A DNA stretch of 64,000 bases from Isoperla grammatica (lineage: Eukaryota > Arthropoda > Insecta > Plecoptera > Perlodidae). The stretch lies in assembly GCA_945910005.1 (NCBI GenBank), contig OX246744.1, positions 1,360,492 through 1,424,491 of the forward strand, in the 5' to 3' direction. This document shows, in pieces, positions 23,451-35,700 of the stretch. The notes under the pieces are model-generated. The model saw only the letters and a program-made list of their open reading frames with translations. It was not told where the DNA came from and ran no database searches. Every line of letters begins with the position of its first letter. The stretch's first letter is position 1. A program made the position numbers and the translations under genes.

Positions 23451-24916
23451 TGCAAACAAGGGAGACACCGAGAACGACGTCAAGTATTTCAAAAGCAGAA
23501 ATATCTGAACTACACAAAACAAGAACGTTATTAATAATTATATACATTGGTTGAAATTGTCTCATTCACCCACATTCTGTTTATTCTCGCTGAAATGAAA
23601 TTTGCACGATAACACGAAGTAAACAACGCTATTGTTGAATGAATTTACCACTGTCTGTAATCTACTGGCTGATAGAAGCCTATAATAATTGTCATAAAAT
23701 GTGTAGCTACAGTGTTGCACATAATATACATCCTTACTTGACGACAGTGCAAATCTGTGGCAGCTTCAAGACAAGACTCTTAATTCAAAATGCCACATGT
23801 GTCATATACGACGACGCTATCTAACAATTGCAATCGATAAAATTCAAACTCGAGTAAATTAAATGAGATGTTATCCGCCATGGATTTATAACGAGATAAT
23901 CTTAATCTAGTTACCCTGCACATAATAATTACCGGATTAATTGACGGGTGCTGCACCGCGTAAGGTCATGAGTGACCCATACACGGCGCGATCAGGTCTC
24001 TATACATGGGTGACGGGAGGACGATTGAATTAAGGGTTTCGAGTTACGGTTCGATTCTAAAATATCCGGGGGTGTTTGTGACTTACTCTAGATTATACTT
24101 AGATAATGTCATCATATTTCACCTAATCTGTCTTGTCAAACAGCCGGTAACATAATGTTTAACCTTCGAAACTAAATACAACTTACCGCGTAATTCATTT
24201 CTATAATTATATAGAAAGACAATTATTATTATATTATATAGAACAATTATATAATTATATAGAAGACAAGGATTGGGAATTGATTTCCTGCTACCAGCGT
24301 TTGACGACGTTTAACTCACGTATTTTTTTTTTAGTTTTTCTGTTTAAGTTGACTTTTGTGGCGGAAATTGTTTTCTTAAATGCTCGTAACGTTGTGGCCC
24401 TAAAGAGAAACAAACCCAAACATCGATGTTTACTATAATAAACACGAGTACAACTTGTGTGCACTAATTCTAAACTAACAACATCCTATACTTGCATCCG
24501 CGTACACACATATATAAATACCAGCGACCGACTTAGACTCATATATCACGCTTCGGTCATATAACTCCCGATTTATATATGAATATGTGAACACGAGGAA
24601 ACGCCAACAACGTTTAAAACACGCGCGCTCGTAATTAAAACACCGAAATACACCGAAGATTGTCGAACGAGCTCTATATACAATAGAAACCTGCGGAACT
24701 TCCGATTTCTGTATAGATTCAAATTGCTTTAGAAAATTACCAAATAGTAAACCAAAACATGACATCCACCAGAGAATGAAATAATCTTTTTTATAAATAC
24801 GTTTCTTTCTCTGTCCCAAGAAATAGTTCTCATTTTTTAAACTAATCTATTTAATTGTGAAGGGTGTGTTGCAACAACAACACATTACAACAGTTGAATA
24901 AGTTAATTTGAATTAA
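23451..24916. other. AT-rich intergenic stretch
   Basis: Contains an AT-rich palindromic patch at 24200-24262 built from TAATTATATAGAA. No supported gene. Confidence 0.4.
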
Positions 24917-25775
24917 AAAAGAAAAAATCTGTGATAACAAAGAATGCTACATTCTCCAGGGGATGACATATACGTTTTGATCGTTTTAAAACAATTTTAA
25001 GCCGTTTTAACCAAAAGAAATAGGGGATTTCGCAAAGTACATCGACATAGTCTTAAACGGTTAGTAGTAGGTTAGAATCAAAGCAACTGTCGCAGGCTAG
25101 ATCGATTCAGTCTTAAACGGTTAGTAGTCGGTTAGAATCAAAGAAACTGTCGCAGGCTATATCGATTCAGTCTTAAACGGTTAGTAGTCGGTTAGAATCA
25201 AAGAAACTGTCGCAGGCTAGATCGATTCAGTCTTAAACGGTTAGTAGTCGGTTAGAATCAAAGAAACTGTCGCAGGCTAGATCGATTCAGTCTTAAACTA
25301 ACAAAAGAAAAAATCTGTGATAAGAAAGAATGCTACATTCTCCAGGGGATGACATATACGTTTTGATCGTTTTAAAACAATTTTAAGCCGTTTTAACCAA
25401 AAGAAATAGGGGATTTCGCAAAGTACATCGACATAGTCTTAAACGGTTAGTAGTAGGTTAGAATCAAAGCAACTGTCGCAGGCTAGATCGATTCAGTCTT
25501 AAACGGTTAGTAGTCGGTTAGAATCAAAGAAACTGTCGCAGGCTAGATCGATTCAGTCTTAAACGGTTAGTAGTCGGTTAGAATCAAAGAAACTGTCGCA
25601 GGCTAGATCGATTCAGTCTTAAACGGTTAGTAGTCGGTTAGAATCAAAGAAACTGTCGCAGGCTAGATCGATTCAGTCTTAAACGGTTAGTAGTCGGTTA
25701 GAATCAAAGAAACTGTCGCAGGCTAGATCGATTCAGTCTTAAACGGTTAGTAGTCGGTTAGAATCAAAGCAACCG
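24917..25775 (+). repeat. 60-bp tandem array within a 386-bp higher-order duplication
   Basis: A 60-bp unit (AGTCTTAAACGGTTAGTAGT then GGTTAGAATCAAAG and CTGTCGCAGGCTAGATCGAT) repeats about 4 times from 25051 and about 5.7 times from 25436. The approximately 135-bp leader at 24917-25050 is repeated almost unchanged at 25302-25436, an offset of 386. In both blocks the first 60-bp unit carries the same variants (AGTAGG, AAAGCAACT), so leader plus array was copied as one piece. Confidence 0.92.
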
Positions 25776-25920
25776 TTTCGGAAAGAAGCTCACCCGATAC
25801 CCAATTAAGCCTATAAAACCCAACCAAACCTACGCATCATGCTCTCATATATATTAATTAGTGTTAAAAACATCAACAAGATTAACATAACTGCTGTAGA
25901 TATATATACACAGCTTTATG

Positions 25921-26061
25921 TCCGGTATTTCAATGTCCAGTTAAAATCTACTTTTCAATTAAATTGTTTTCACCATGACAACAGCCAGTAGAAACACACC
26001 AAAATGGGCCTACCTGACAGTTAAATTTACTTGGCACTTTAACTGGACATTGAAATACCGG
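25921..26061 (+). mobile_element. MITE family G, about 141 bp
   Basis: Inverted ends CCGGTATTTCAATGTCCAGT and ACTGGACATTGAAATACCGG, 20+ bp and perfect. Single copy in the window. Confidence 0.8.
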
Positions 26062-26567
26062 CCCTTAGTCTACGCTTTCGCGGCTACGCTACGGGGCAAC
26101 GAATACAAGAGTGGCTGTTTATTATGTGTGATGAGGTTGACTTTCTCCCTTCCTCGAGGCTTTCCACAAGTTCAAGTCTTAAAATAAACACAACACGCGT
26201 CGTAATGCATCATACCCACAACCAGGTTAAATACATCACCCATCTACATAGGTGTGTGGATCTAAACAGCGAAAAATCGCGCGTAAACCATTGTTTACCT
26301 TGTACAGTTTTTAGTTTCATGAACGAATAGAATGTGAAAAAACCATTCAAATGTGTTTCTTTTTAGCTTTCAAGTGACGTTAAATATACTCGCGGTACAC
26401 ACAGGACAACAAACAATTATGTCTACGTAGAACATGCTCGATACCACAATTAAAATCATCATAAACAAAATCAGTAACTGAAGAAAGAACTTACGGAAAA
26501 TGAGTCCTCAACTATGCTCGAAAGCTCCGTCCACCCTGCTGTTTGTTTGATGATACAACGGAACGAC

Positions 26568-26735
26568 GCACTACACCCTTTCGTCAGGTGTTACACTATG
26601 TCAACAACAGTACACTACACTACACCCTTTCGTCAGGTGTTACACTATTGTATGTCAACAGTACACTACACTACACCCTTACGTCAGGTGTTACACTATT
26701 GTATGTCAACAACACTACACTGCACTCTATCATGC
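26568..26735 (+). repeat. Tandem repeat with CGTCAGGTGTTACACTA, about 54-bp units
   Basis: Three units, each with ACTACACCCTTNCGTCAGG and TATGTCAACA. They grade into looser GTCAGGTGTNA-containing sequence to 27060. Confidence 0.8.
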
Positions 26736-27064
26736 AGACGTGTTAAAGTCACACTGTGCAAGGTACAGGTGACAAACTGACACTAGATCAACACTGTCAG
26801 GTATGAGGCTATTTCACAGTAACACACACCACTCGGATGTCATGTCAATAACGACAACATCAAGACACACAGTGACACTACTAGACAGGTGCTCAGTTAC
26901 TTCACAGTGTCGCACTATAAGCTGTCATGTCACTCTCCCTCGATGTTACAGGTGCGAACCTACGTCGCACGCGTTCTGTCACGCAGGTGTCATGTCAACG
27001 ACGACACTACACACACGACTGACAGGTGTCACGTAGATAGTGTCACGCTACGCTGTCATGTCAC

Positions 27065-27440
27065 TAGACTCTCCCCCGCGATACAGGTGCAACACTGTCA
27101 CAATGACACCCTACCCGGGTGCGAAGCTACGTCACTAAGACATGTACGTTGTCATATTACTACCTCTCCCTCGATACCGGTGGCAACTATAGACCCCACT
27201 GTCAGGTGCGAAGCTGTATGCCACTAAGACTGAAGACAGTACCACACTCCCCCGCGATACAGGTGTAAAACTGTCACAATGACACTACTCGGGTGCGAAG
27301 CTACGTCACTAGGACATGTATGTCGTCATATCACTACCTATCCCTCGATACAGGTGCCAAATATAGACCCCACTGTCAGGTGCGAAGCTATATGTCACTA
27401 AGACTGAGGACACAGTACCACACTCCCCCGCGATACAGGT
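27065..27440 (+). repeat. Tandem repeat, about 176-bp units
   Basis: CTCCCCCGCGATACAGGTG recurs at about 27071, 27247 and 27424. Between them GGGTGCGAAGCTACGTCACT and CACTGTCAGGTGCGAAGCT each occur in order in both full units. Confidence 0.85.
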
Positions 27441-27782
27441 GCAACATGGAGCACGCGTCCGGCCGGCAGGGCGATCACAACGACGACTGAAGAGTATAGA
27501 ACGACGTCTTCTAGCGCTCTGAGCGCGCCTGGCGGACGAGCGCGGCGACAAACACGCACGTCGAGGTTAGCTAGCGGGATCGCGATCACTCTTGGTTTCT
27601 GTCGTGTCCGCAGTGGGTCACTCGGTGGACAAGTCGGCTCGGTGACATTCTGAACACTCGGCTATACAGTCTTAGCGACATGTTGCAACGGGCCTAGACA
27701 TTGCTCGGTGACATTCTCAGCGCACTCGGCTATACACAAGAGTCTTAGAAGCGACATTCGATAGAAACACGTTGTGACCACT

Positions 27783-27945
27783 CAAAATAGACTATAGATG
27801 CATTAAAACAAAAAACCGTTATGAGGAGGAGTCTAGCTGCTATCAAATTGTTCATTGTTGTTTTATTGTTAAATCATCAATGATGCTGGTAAGAAGATTG
27901 CTAGCGCCATCTACGTGTTAGTTGTTTTAAGTCCTCATCATCAAG
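27783..27945 (+). mobile_element. MITE family E, copy 2
   Basis: CATTGTTGTTTTATTGTTAA, ATCATCAATGATGCTGG and GCTAGCGCCATCTACGTGTT as in the copy at 19965. Confidence 0.65.
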
Positions 27946-29271
27946 ATAAACAGGTGTGATCAAAGAAGGATGAAAAATAGATTGTATCTAGATGTATGAG
28001 ACAAACGTAATACATTTTTAATCCTTCTTTGAATACAGATTCCCTCGCCACCGCCAGTTTAGCTTGACGCAGGAAAAGGGTGAGCATTTTGTTATATTGT
28101 TCGTTCCTTCCAAATTACGTTTAATATCACATTTTTGGAATGATGCGGACATAGATTAGGTCAAGTAATACGAATATAAGGAAAAAAAAAAAAAAAAAAA
28201 AAGGGATTAAAAAAGTATACATTTGGATAAAATTGGACGAAAATTTAAATTGTCTAATTTCATTCAAACACAATCAATTATCATAGTCAATTTGTTTTTA
28301 ATATCTGTAAATCTTCGTATAACATCTATCCCCGCATCAATCCAAAACTGAATGCCGATTCAAAAAGACGAACAACCCTGAAATGCTGTCGCTGCGTCCG
28401 AAACCAACGTTAATTCTGTACCCGGCGCCTCCACCAAACTGTGGCAGCGTTCTCGAACACACCCCGGATCAATCCCTCCGCCGCTGCACCAGCGGTCACT
28501 GAATCACCCCCGACATCACGGACTCATGGATTATTCAGAGTCCCACCGTCTACACGGCTCATAAACACACGCATGGGCCACATTTCTATACTAGAGCACG
28601 ACACTAATATTGCATTGTGTACGTGTACATAAAATCTTTAATACCAATAATTATCCAGGTCCTGTCAACTATATCCAACAATTCTAGGAACAATATTATG
28701 TCCTGCCAGAAGAGTGCTTCTACGTTATACGTTAAGTTACATTACTTGTTACGTTGGGATGACGTTCCACTGAAAATCGTTTAGCTTGCAACTTAGTGGG
28801 TACCTACATAGACAAAATAAATGATAAAAATGTATTTATGTATGCCCAAGTCTATGGCTATTGGCTATACCATCGCAAAATTGACGGTATATTTCATTGA
28901 TATCTTGAGAGAACGCTACAAGACATTGAAACAATTTGATTTATACGCGCGGGATTTCAATTTGTATCAGCTAAGCAGTGAATGAAAAAATTCGGAAAAA
29001 TTGTATAGTACTATATACGATTGTTATTTCATGTATTTATTAATCAACCACAAATTATTATTGGATTAATTACAGAAATATCAATCGTAACAAAACACAA
29101 CACGTTATACTTGAAAGTTTAAATATAAATTCGTTTGTCTATACTATAGCTGATACAAAACAAATCCCGGATATCAATCAGTTTAACTGTCAATACCTTG
29201 AAGAGTTGTCAAGATCAATAAATCAATATAAACCAATAAATCAATATCAATAAAGTATAAACCGCCGTTAT
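27946..29271. other. Intergenic stretch without a supported gene
   Basis: A-rich run at 28181-28202; otherwise AT-rich unique sequence. No recognisable coding signal. Confidence 0.4.
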
Positions 29272-29444
29272 TATACTTGATGGCCCAAGATTACCTCACA
29301 GATGCTTTCGTCACAGGCGAGGCACTCGTAGCCAACCAGCGAACCGCCTGAGACACACCCGCGCAAATAACGATCGCTGATTGGCTATACGAACCCGTCG
29401 CCTGTGACGAAAGCATGTGTAAGGTAGTCTTGGGACAACTATAA
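29272..29444 (+). mobile_element. MITE family A, copy 2
   Basis: Same ends and interior as the copy at 20196, with very few changes. Confidence 0.8.
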
Positions 29445-30512
29445 CACGAGGTGAGGACCCCTTCAGCAGTGAGGACTACCGTTGCGTCCTCGTAAACAAG
29501 GCTATACGCTGCGCGCTAATGAGATGCCAATAACTAGATTGACCGCTCTCATCTCGTCTTGTCTCATCGCGGGCCGTGCGTGCGTGTATAAATAGGTTGC
29601 ATGGCGCCTATTAATAGAGGCTATATACACACACATTAGTCAGATGTCTGTCTGTCTGTAGTAGCCGGTTCCGGTAGCACACTTGAGTTAGTCATGTATA
29701 TCTCAAGAACGCACATGCACAGATGTGTGTGTGTGGTTTCGTAAGAACCGCGCGGGTGATTTGAGAGTCGTTAAGTTACGTGTGCGCCGTCCTAGTTATT
29801 TCAGAGAATGAGTAATATATTCGCGCACGCGTACAACGGATCAATGCAGCTGTTGGTTGGGCTATCGAGACGGACTGTCGCGTATACACAATCTAGACTA
29901 TATAGACCAACAAACAACAGCAAAGAGTATAAAATAAAATTTAACAAATTAATAACGTGTATACCTTAATTAGATCTAGTTTTCAACTCGGCTATCAATC
30001 AATGTACATTATTTTTTTATAATATGTGTCAGTCAAGATTAAAGAACCCTGTATAGGATGTGGTTTCGTAAATATAAAAACTGACGATATGTATATAAAA
30101 AAAATATTGTAACCACTACTGACGTCAATTCGACTACTAATTAATTATGCATTCATTCACGAACAAGTAATCAAAATAACCGTTCACCGCGCTCTAATTA
30201 CAATATCTGTTACATTTTCCGTGCATGGTCTTTATATATACTTGTTTCTTACTAAACCACATCCGGCATTAAAGAAACTTAATTCAATTTTAATACAGTA
30301 ATTGAACTAAACCCAAACGATAAGGAAATACCTTTAAACGCGTTAAATTAATTAGGTACCAATCATCATCATTATATAGTATTTCTATTGCTTCATGTAT
30401 ACACTGAGCAGTGAACTATATGGCATATCAAGGATACAAGCATACTCAGCTATAGGGTAAGGTGCTAAGTACCTAGTGTATAGACTGGGTATCACTTAAA
30501 CCTTGATATAAG

Positions 30513-31346
30513 CGTGGTTCAAAGTTGAAATAAGAGTTGGTTTAGTGAAATAGCAATAAGGTTTAAGCGAATTGGAACATACAATAACAATGCTGTGGTT
30601 CACAACTGTCACAGTGGATTGAAATAGTCAAAAGAAACGAATCAATTCCATTTCTTATTTCAACTTCCTATGATGCACCTTATGACGAACCAATCAGAAC
30701 GCAGAAGAGCCATATGAGAAGGTCAACTACGGAAATCAAAACAAAAACAGTGGTACTGGATATTTTACTGCTGTTGTAGTCAATGATAATAAGTACACGA
30801 TTAAGGCACCGCTTTGACAATACTGAAATAAGCAACTAGTCGTCGGTTGTGAACCAGTTGCTTGTTATTTCCTTAGACCAGTAATATAGGTAGACGGAGT
30901 ATGACGTCATCGCGAGTGAGACCATCATTGAAACCACGTGATGTGGGGACAAAGCCTTCTCGACGGGTTAGCGAGAAGTTCGCAGGTTTGCCGCTAGATG
31001 GTGTTAAGTGCGCGGCAAATACGTTTGACATTTGACAAATGGTGTATTATTATTTGTATTTCCTCAAAAATGATTAGTGAAGGTACTGTTAATCTTAGTT
31101 AACATATTTTTAATTTGCACTAATTGAAAATGATCATTTTTCTTTACACAACGATGTACTGTTTACTGTTCATACGCAGACGCTTTAAATTGCCGCGCAT
31201 CCTGTCCCCACATCACGTGGTCTCAATGTTGGTTTCACTCGCGGCCGGTCGCTAGCATCGGCTTGCTCCGTCTACCTATATTACTGGTCTAAGGTTATTT
31301 CACTGTTTCTTATTGCAAGTCTTATTTCAATCGTGAATCAGCCACT
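30513..31346. mobile_element. Outer MITE interrupted by another MITE
   Basis: Left end GTGGTTCAAAGTTGAAATAA with TAGTGAAATAGCAATAAGG; right end is its diverged complement (TATTTCACTGTTTCTTATTG and CTTATTTCAATCGTGAATC). A further inverted pair (TGTGGTTCACAACTG near 30591, CGGTTGTGAACCAG near 30843) suggests one more layer. Confidence 0.6.
30873..31292. mobile_element. Inner MITE, 420 bp, nested in the outer one
   Basis: Perfect inverted ends: TTAGACCAGTAATATAGGTA and its complement at 31272-31292, both followed inward by GACGGAG. The next inner segment, CATCACGTGGT-type, also pairs. The high identity of the ends says it is young. Confidence 0.8.
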
Positions 31347-31685
31347 ACTTAACCCGCTCGAAGGAGGATACGAGTCAGACAGACACTCCAACACATAACA
31401 CACAATCAGACAAGTGTGGTTCCTCTCATTGCAACACTAGAATGCGCACCGCTTTGCATGAAATATAGAAACATGAATCATCTTCAGTACAGAAGACAGA
31501 CAGACATGCCAGAAATATGCGCGTCCCATGATCTCTAATAATATCCCTCCAATATTGTTGGAGATCATGCGCCGTCGCGCGTCCGTACAACGGAACGAGA
31601 TGGGCTCAGAGTACATGATTTGTTTATGATTGCTATGGAGGTTGTTCTTCTTATGTAATAAAACAATACCATAGCAACAAACCCT

Positions 31686-31855
31686 GTATAGTTGTCCCAA
31701 GACTACCTTGCACATGCTTTCGTCACAGGCGACTGGTTCGCAGCCAATCAGCGATCGGTATTGGCGCGGGTGTGTCTCGGGCGGTTCGCCGGTTGGCTAC
31801 GACTACCCCGGATGTGACGAAAGCAGGTGTAAAGTATAATCTTGGGTCCACTATA
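31686..31855 (-). mobile_element. MITE family A, copy 3
   Basis: TATAGTTGTCCCAAGACTAC start; the interior is reversed relative to the copy at 20196. Confidence 0.8.
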
Positions 31856-32280
31856 CTCAACTTGACAGTGTTGTCTGTCCATACCGCTCAAAGTGATCAA
31901 GATCGCCGTCGTATACATTAGCGAAATAGTAGCCAATATAGCGACCGTCAATTATAATAACACACAGGACAGCTTCAGACCCAAACGTTGCGTCTAGACG
32001 GTCATTTTATAAGGATGTGCATCCAGAATTATTAATTACTTTGGTCTAAAGAATGCGACAATAATTGTCTTCAAAATATCTCGGCAAACTTCAAAACCCA
32101 CAATCGCGTGTTATTCCATTGATGGGAGATCATTGAGAGGGACAAATATATAGATCCAAACAGATTATTATACCCAAAAAGGGAAACACAATCCGTTAAA
32201 GGCGCTTTAGTCACTGCTTATCCTATCCAAACTTTCAAAGGAAATGTTGTAGGTGTAATTTACCATTATCCATAACAAGG

Positions 32281-32449
32281 TATAGTGGACCCAAGATTAC
32301 TTTACACCTGCTTTCGTCACATCTGGGGTAGTCGTAGCCAACCGGCGAACCGGCCGCGAGACACACCAGCGCCAATACCGATCGCTGATTGGCTGCGAAC
32401 CAGTCGCCTGTGACGAAAGCATGTGTAAGGTAGTCTTGAGATAACTATA
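32281..32449 (+). mobile_element. MITE family A, copy 4
   Basis: TATAGTGGACCCAAGATTAC start. It shares with copy 3 the variant CATCTGGGGTAGTCGTAGCC (reverse in copy 3), so copies 3 and 4 are sister copies now lying in inverted orientation 425 bp apart. Confidence 0.8.
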
Positions 32450-32564
32450 TACATTTAAATAATAATGCGCTTTTAGTGTAGTGTGATCCATAACGGCGAT
32501 TTTGATTTTATTCCGTATCTGTGAACACTTGTATTCGTATAAAAGACCAACTCATCAGCAAGGT

Positions 32565-32650
32565 TGCCGTGTCTCGCACACTACCTGGGACTCGAACCCG
32601 AGTACACACACACGCGCGGCTCTCACCACCTCCCACGGCCAGGGGACGAC
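32565..32650 (-). repeat. tRNA B-box-like block
   Basis: On the minus strand ACTCGGGTTCGAGTCCCAGG contains a good B-box. No cloverleaf can be closed, so this is probably a SINE fragment. Confidence 0.35.
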
Positions 32651-33810
32651 GAGACAACATACCTGCAACAAGAACAAAACAGTCAGTACACACTCTCGAT
32701 TAGCCTCGTTGCTGGGTGTGAGTTATTCGATGTACTTCACCAATGAATGTGTTGGGTAGAACTCAATTTAGGGCCGGTTTCACAAAACTTTTAATAATCA
32801 TACATGTATGGGTGACATCTTTACCTTATTGAGAAATGGAGCCATCGGCATAAATCATAAAATATAAAGAGAGTGTAAATGTATTGCAGTGACCATTATT
32901 ATTATTATTATTATTTATAATATATATATTACATTTATGGACTATGGTATGGCACAAAGTATTATTCATTTATACACACAAGCGATATTAGCTCGTTATA
33001 AAATAATACTAAGGGAATGTGGTACCAATAACACGAATTAAATTATATTAAAATGAAAGTACATATTACTAAACCAATTCTACAGCACTATCGCGCTTAA
33101 GACTTATTATTATTGCACGTTAGTAATTATTAATGTATCGAGTACTGTCAGTTTTCTCTCGGGGGGACAATTCCAAGTAAGCACATGACTTTCGTATTCT
33201 TTGCACACAACTATAGGCCTACCATAAACATCGAACACCTTTCATGTGACATTATTTTCTACTATTGTTTTACAGTCATCTAGGTCGGACAAACAACCGA
33301 TTTCATTGTTGTATCTTTGTTTCATTGTTGCTTCCTTCGAAGAATATCTATCCGAAACAACAAAACAAGAACAAGGCCACTTGTGGGTGATTATTGTATC
33401 ATTGCAATTAGCACATTCGCCCAAAGAGTTACGTGGAACGGTATTTCGTGAGTTTGCTGTAGAGTAAAACAAATTTACATTTTCGTTATATTACTAGTTA
33501 CAGTTGTATAATTATTATTCACGTGTTCGCACGGGTCAAAGCAACAGAGAATAATTATATAATTTGGGTCAATCTGAAAGAAAGTTGATCCCCAACATAG
33601 ATAACGCATACATATATTGTTATACACAGTGTTTCGACAACGACATACCGACGTCTATGTCTATTGTTAGACATGTTTGCTATCGGTGCAACTATGGACA
33701 CGTCTTCATGTTCACCGGAGACCAGCGCGAAGCCTCTTTCGTAGTAAACATTATGTTCTTATACTTGGTTGCCTTACTCAAAGTATAAAATCCACGTGCA
33801 ATTAGCAAGG

Positions 33811-33984
33811 TATAGTTGTCCCAAGACTACCTTACACACATGCTTTCGTCACAGGCGACTGGTTCGTATAGCCAATCAGCGATCGGTATGTGCGCGGGTG
33901 GGTCTCGGCCGGTTCGCTGATTAGCTAAGAATGCCTCGCCTGTGACGAAAGCATCTGTAAAAGGTAATCTTGGGCCAAGTATAG
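33811..33984 (-). mobile_element. MITE family A, copy 5
   Basis: TATAGTTGTCCCAAGACTAC start, CTTGGGCCAAGTATA end; the interior is oriented as in copy 3. Confidence 0.8.
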
Positions 33985-34144
33985 ATGATGGTCGGTTCCG
34001 TGCATAGTGAACATTTTCAGACGGGATGAAAAAGAAAGTGTTCATGTATAATGACGTGTTCCTATGCGCAGTGCAGGCGACGGTTGCTCGGGTAACATGG
34101 ACTGTAAGCGTCAGTGAGCGAGGGTAACATGGACTCGGTGCGTA

Positions 34145-34310
34145 TGGAGACTCAAACTAACACATGGATAGCGCTGCTAAGCAACACCCTTATCTGCGCC
34201 ATTGATGATTTAACAATATAGCAACAATGAACTATTGACAGATGAACTCATCCTTATAGTAGTTTATTTTCGTGCCACCAGAATGCGTCTAGCTAGTCTA
34301 TTTTGAGGGG
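34145..34310 (-). mobile_element. MITE family E, copy 3 (reverse)
   Basis: ATGGATAGCGCTGCTAAGCA, GCGCCATTGATGATTTAACA and CCACCAGAATGCGTCTAGCT are complements of the blocks at 19965-20110. Confidence 0.65.
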
Positions 34311-35652
34311 CCCGCCAAGCGGTGTCCGTGCGTTGAGATCTCCACAGCTTGCCCCATCCAGCCCCATGTTGATTGGTTGGTTGACCACGACGACACCGCA
34401 AAGCTTCACTCTTGTGCTCTCAAATTCTTGCATGGAAGTAAAACAATTATTGAAGTCATTCTCTAGAGCGAATTTAACGCTCTGTTTCGTGGACGTTGGC
34501 AAAGTTTCAACACTATATAATCTCTGGTTTATTTAAACGATCAATATTAACCTTTTGAAATATATGTTTGTGAAACGTTAATTTTTAAAAAAAAACGTGA
34601 AATTATTAAATTGAAACTTTATCAGCATTCATAAAATAAAGCACTGAATTCTCTACGAGAATGACATTGCACATCATTTTTTAACTCTTGGCAAACAATT
34701 TTAAAGCATTATAGAAATTATGTTTCACGCGGAATCTGATTTAACGCACAGAGTTGCACGAAACATAATTCACAAGACTTTCACATGTATAGTGAAGAGC
34801 CGATTTCTGCACTCGACGGTCGAAAGGACTCCAAACAGTGGTCGCATAACGGACATCACAGCTCGGATAGCAATGTGAACCACGGAAAGGTGTTTACGAG
34901 CAAGCATGAACATTGACAAGTACTAGAAAGACACTATCTAGTGAGCCACAGTAGCCGATGTCAAGGCCTCTATAGATATCTAAATCTCCAGCGGAGTTCC
35001 GGTGTGTAAAGTTTTTCTTCCGAGGTTCTCTCTAACGCGGAAACGGGTGAAAGTATCACATCACCTCAACTCAAACCACTCCACAGTGTCATAATTACCG
35101 TATTATTTAAATGGGAGAAATGATGTACATATAAAACAAATAAATCTGTCAGATAAAGGTTATATTAATAAGGTTGAGGATAATCAACTTGTATTTCATC
35201 ATTATGCCACAACGCCATAACTCAAACTTGGCGACACAAATTATATAAAGGAATACAAAAAAAAACGTATTCAGAAGCACACCCCGTAATGACAACGCAG
35301 TTTTAGAGGACATAAAACGTCCTAACTTACGGAGATTTTATCCAGCAGCCATTCGGAGAACCTTGGGTAAGTGGAATCAATCAATCAGTCAATCAATCAA
35401 TACCCCATCGAAGGTTCGGTAAGTCTCAGTCAGATCGTTGCACGAACATGAAAATTGCCACTTTGGTGCAAACGGTAAAAACAAAACTAAAAAAGTTTAT
35501 GTTAAAAACTATCAAATTGAAAATGCACATAGAAGTGTTTTATTGTTTTGTTTAACGACAGATCAATGTGTTTCTTTCATTGGAATTATTCCCCTGTGGC
35601 CCCCAGTCATACATTTTACATTGTGCCAAAGGCTGCGACGACCCCACTCGAG
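34311..35652. other. Intergenic stretch without a supported gene
   Basis: Unique sequence, (TCAA)n near 35380-35400. A 77-codon open frame at 35438-35671 has no recognisable motif and runs into a hAT end, so I do not call it. Confidence 0.4.
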
Positions 35653-35700
35653 GAAGGTGACCATATTTTGAATATTGCAAACCGGGACAAACAAAGTGTA
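35653..35700 (+). mobile_element. hAT terminal fragment
   Basis: AAGGTGACCATATTTTGAAT, then ACCGGGACAAAC, matches the left end of the element at 47792. No right end follows. Confidence 0.6.

Noticed and set aside
27450..27600. GC-rich patch as a CpG-island promoter
   Set aside because: No first exon found on either strand and it adjoins a tandem array.
33242..33472. 76-codon minus frame with Cys pairs and an acceptor-like start
   Set aside because: Part of it matches the arm of MITE family F, so the Cys pattern is accidental.
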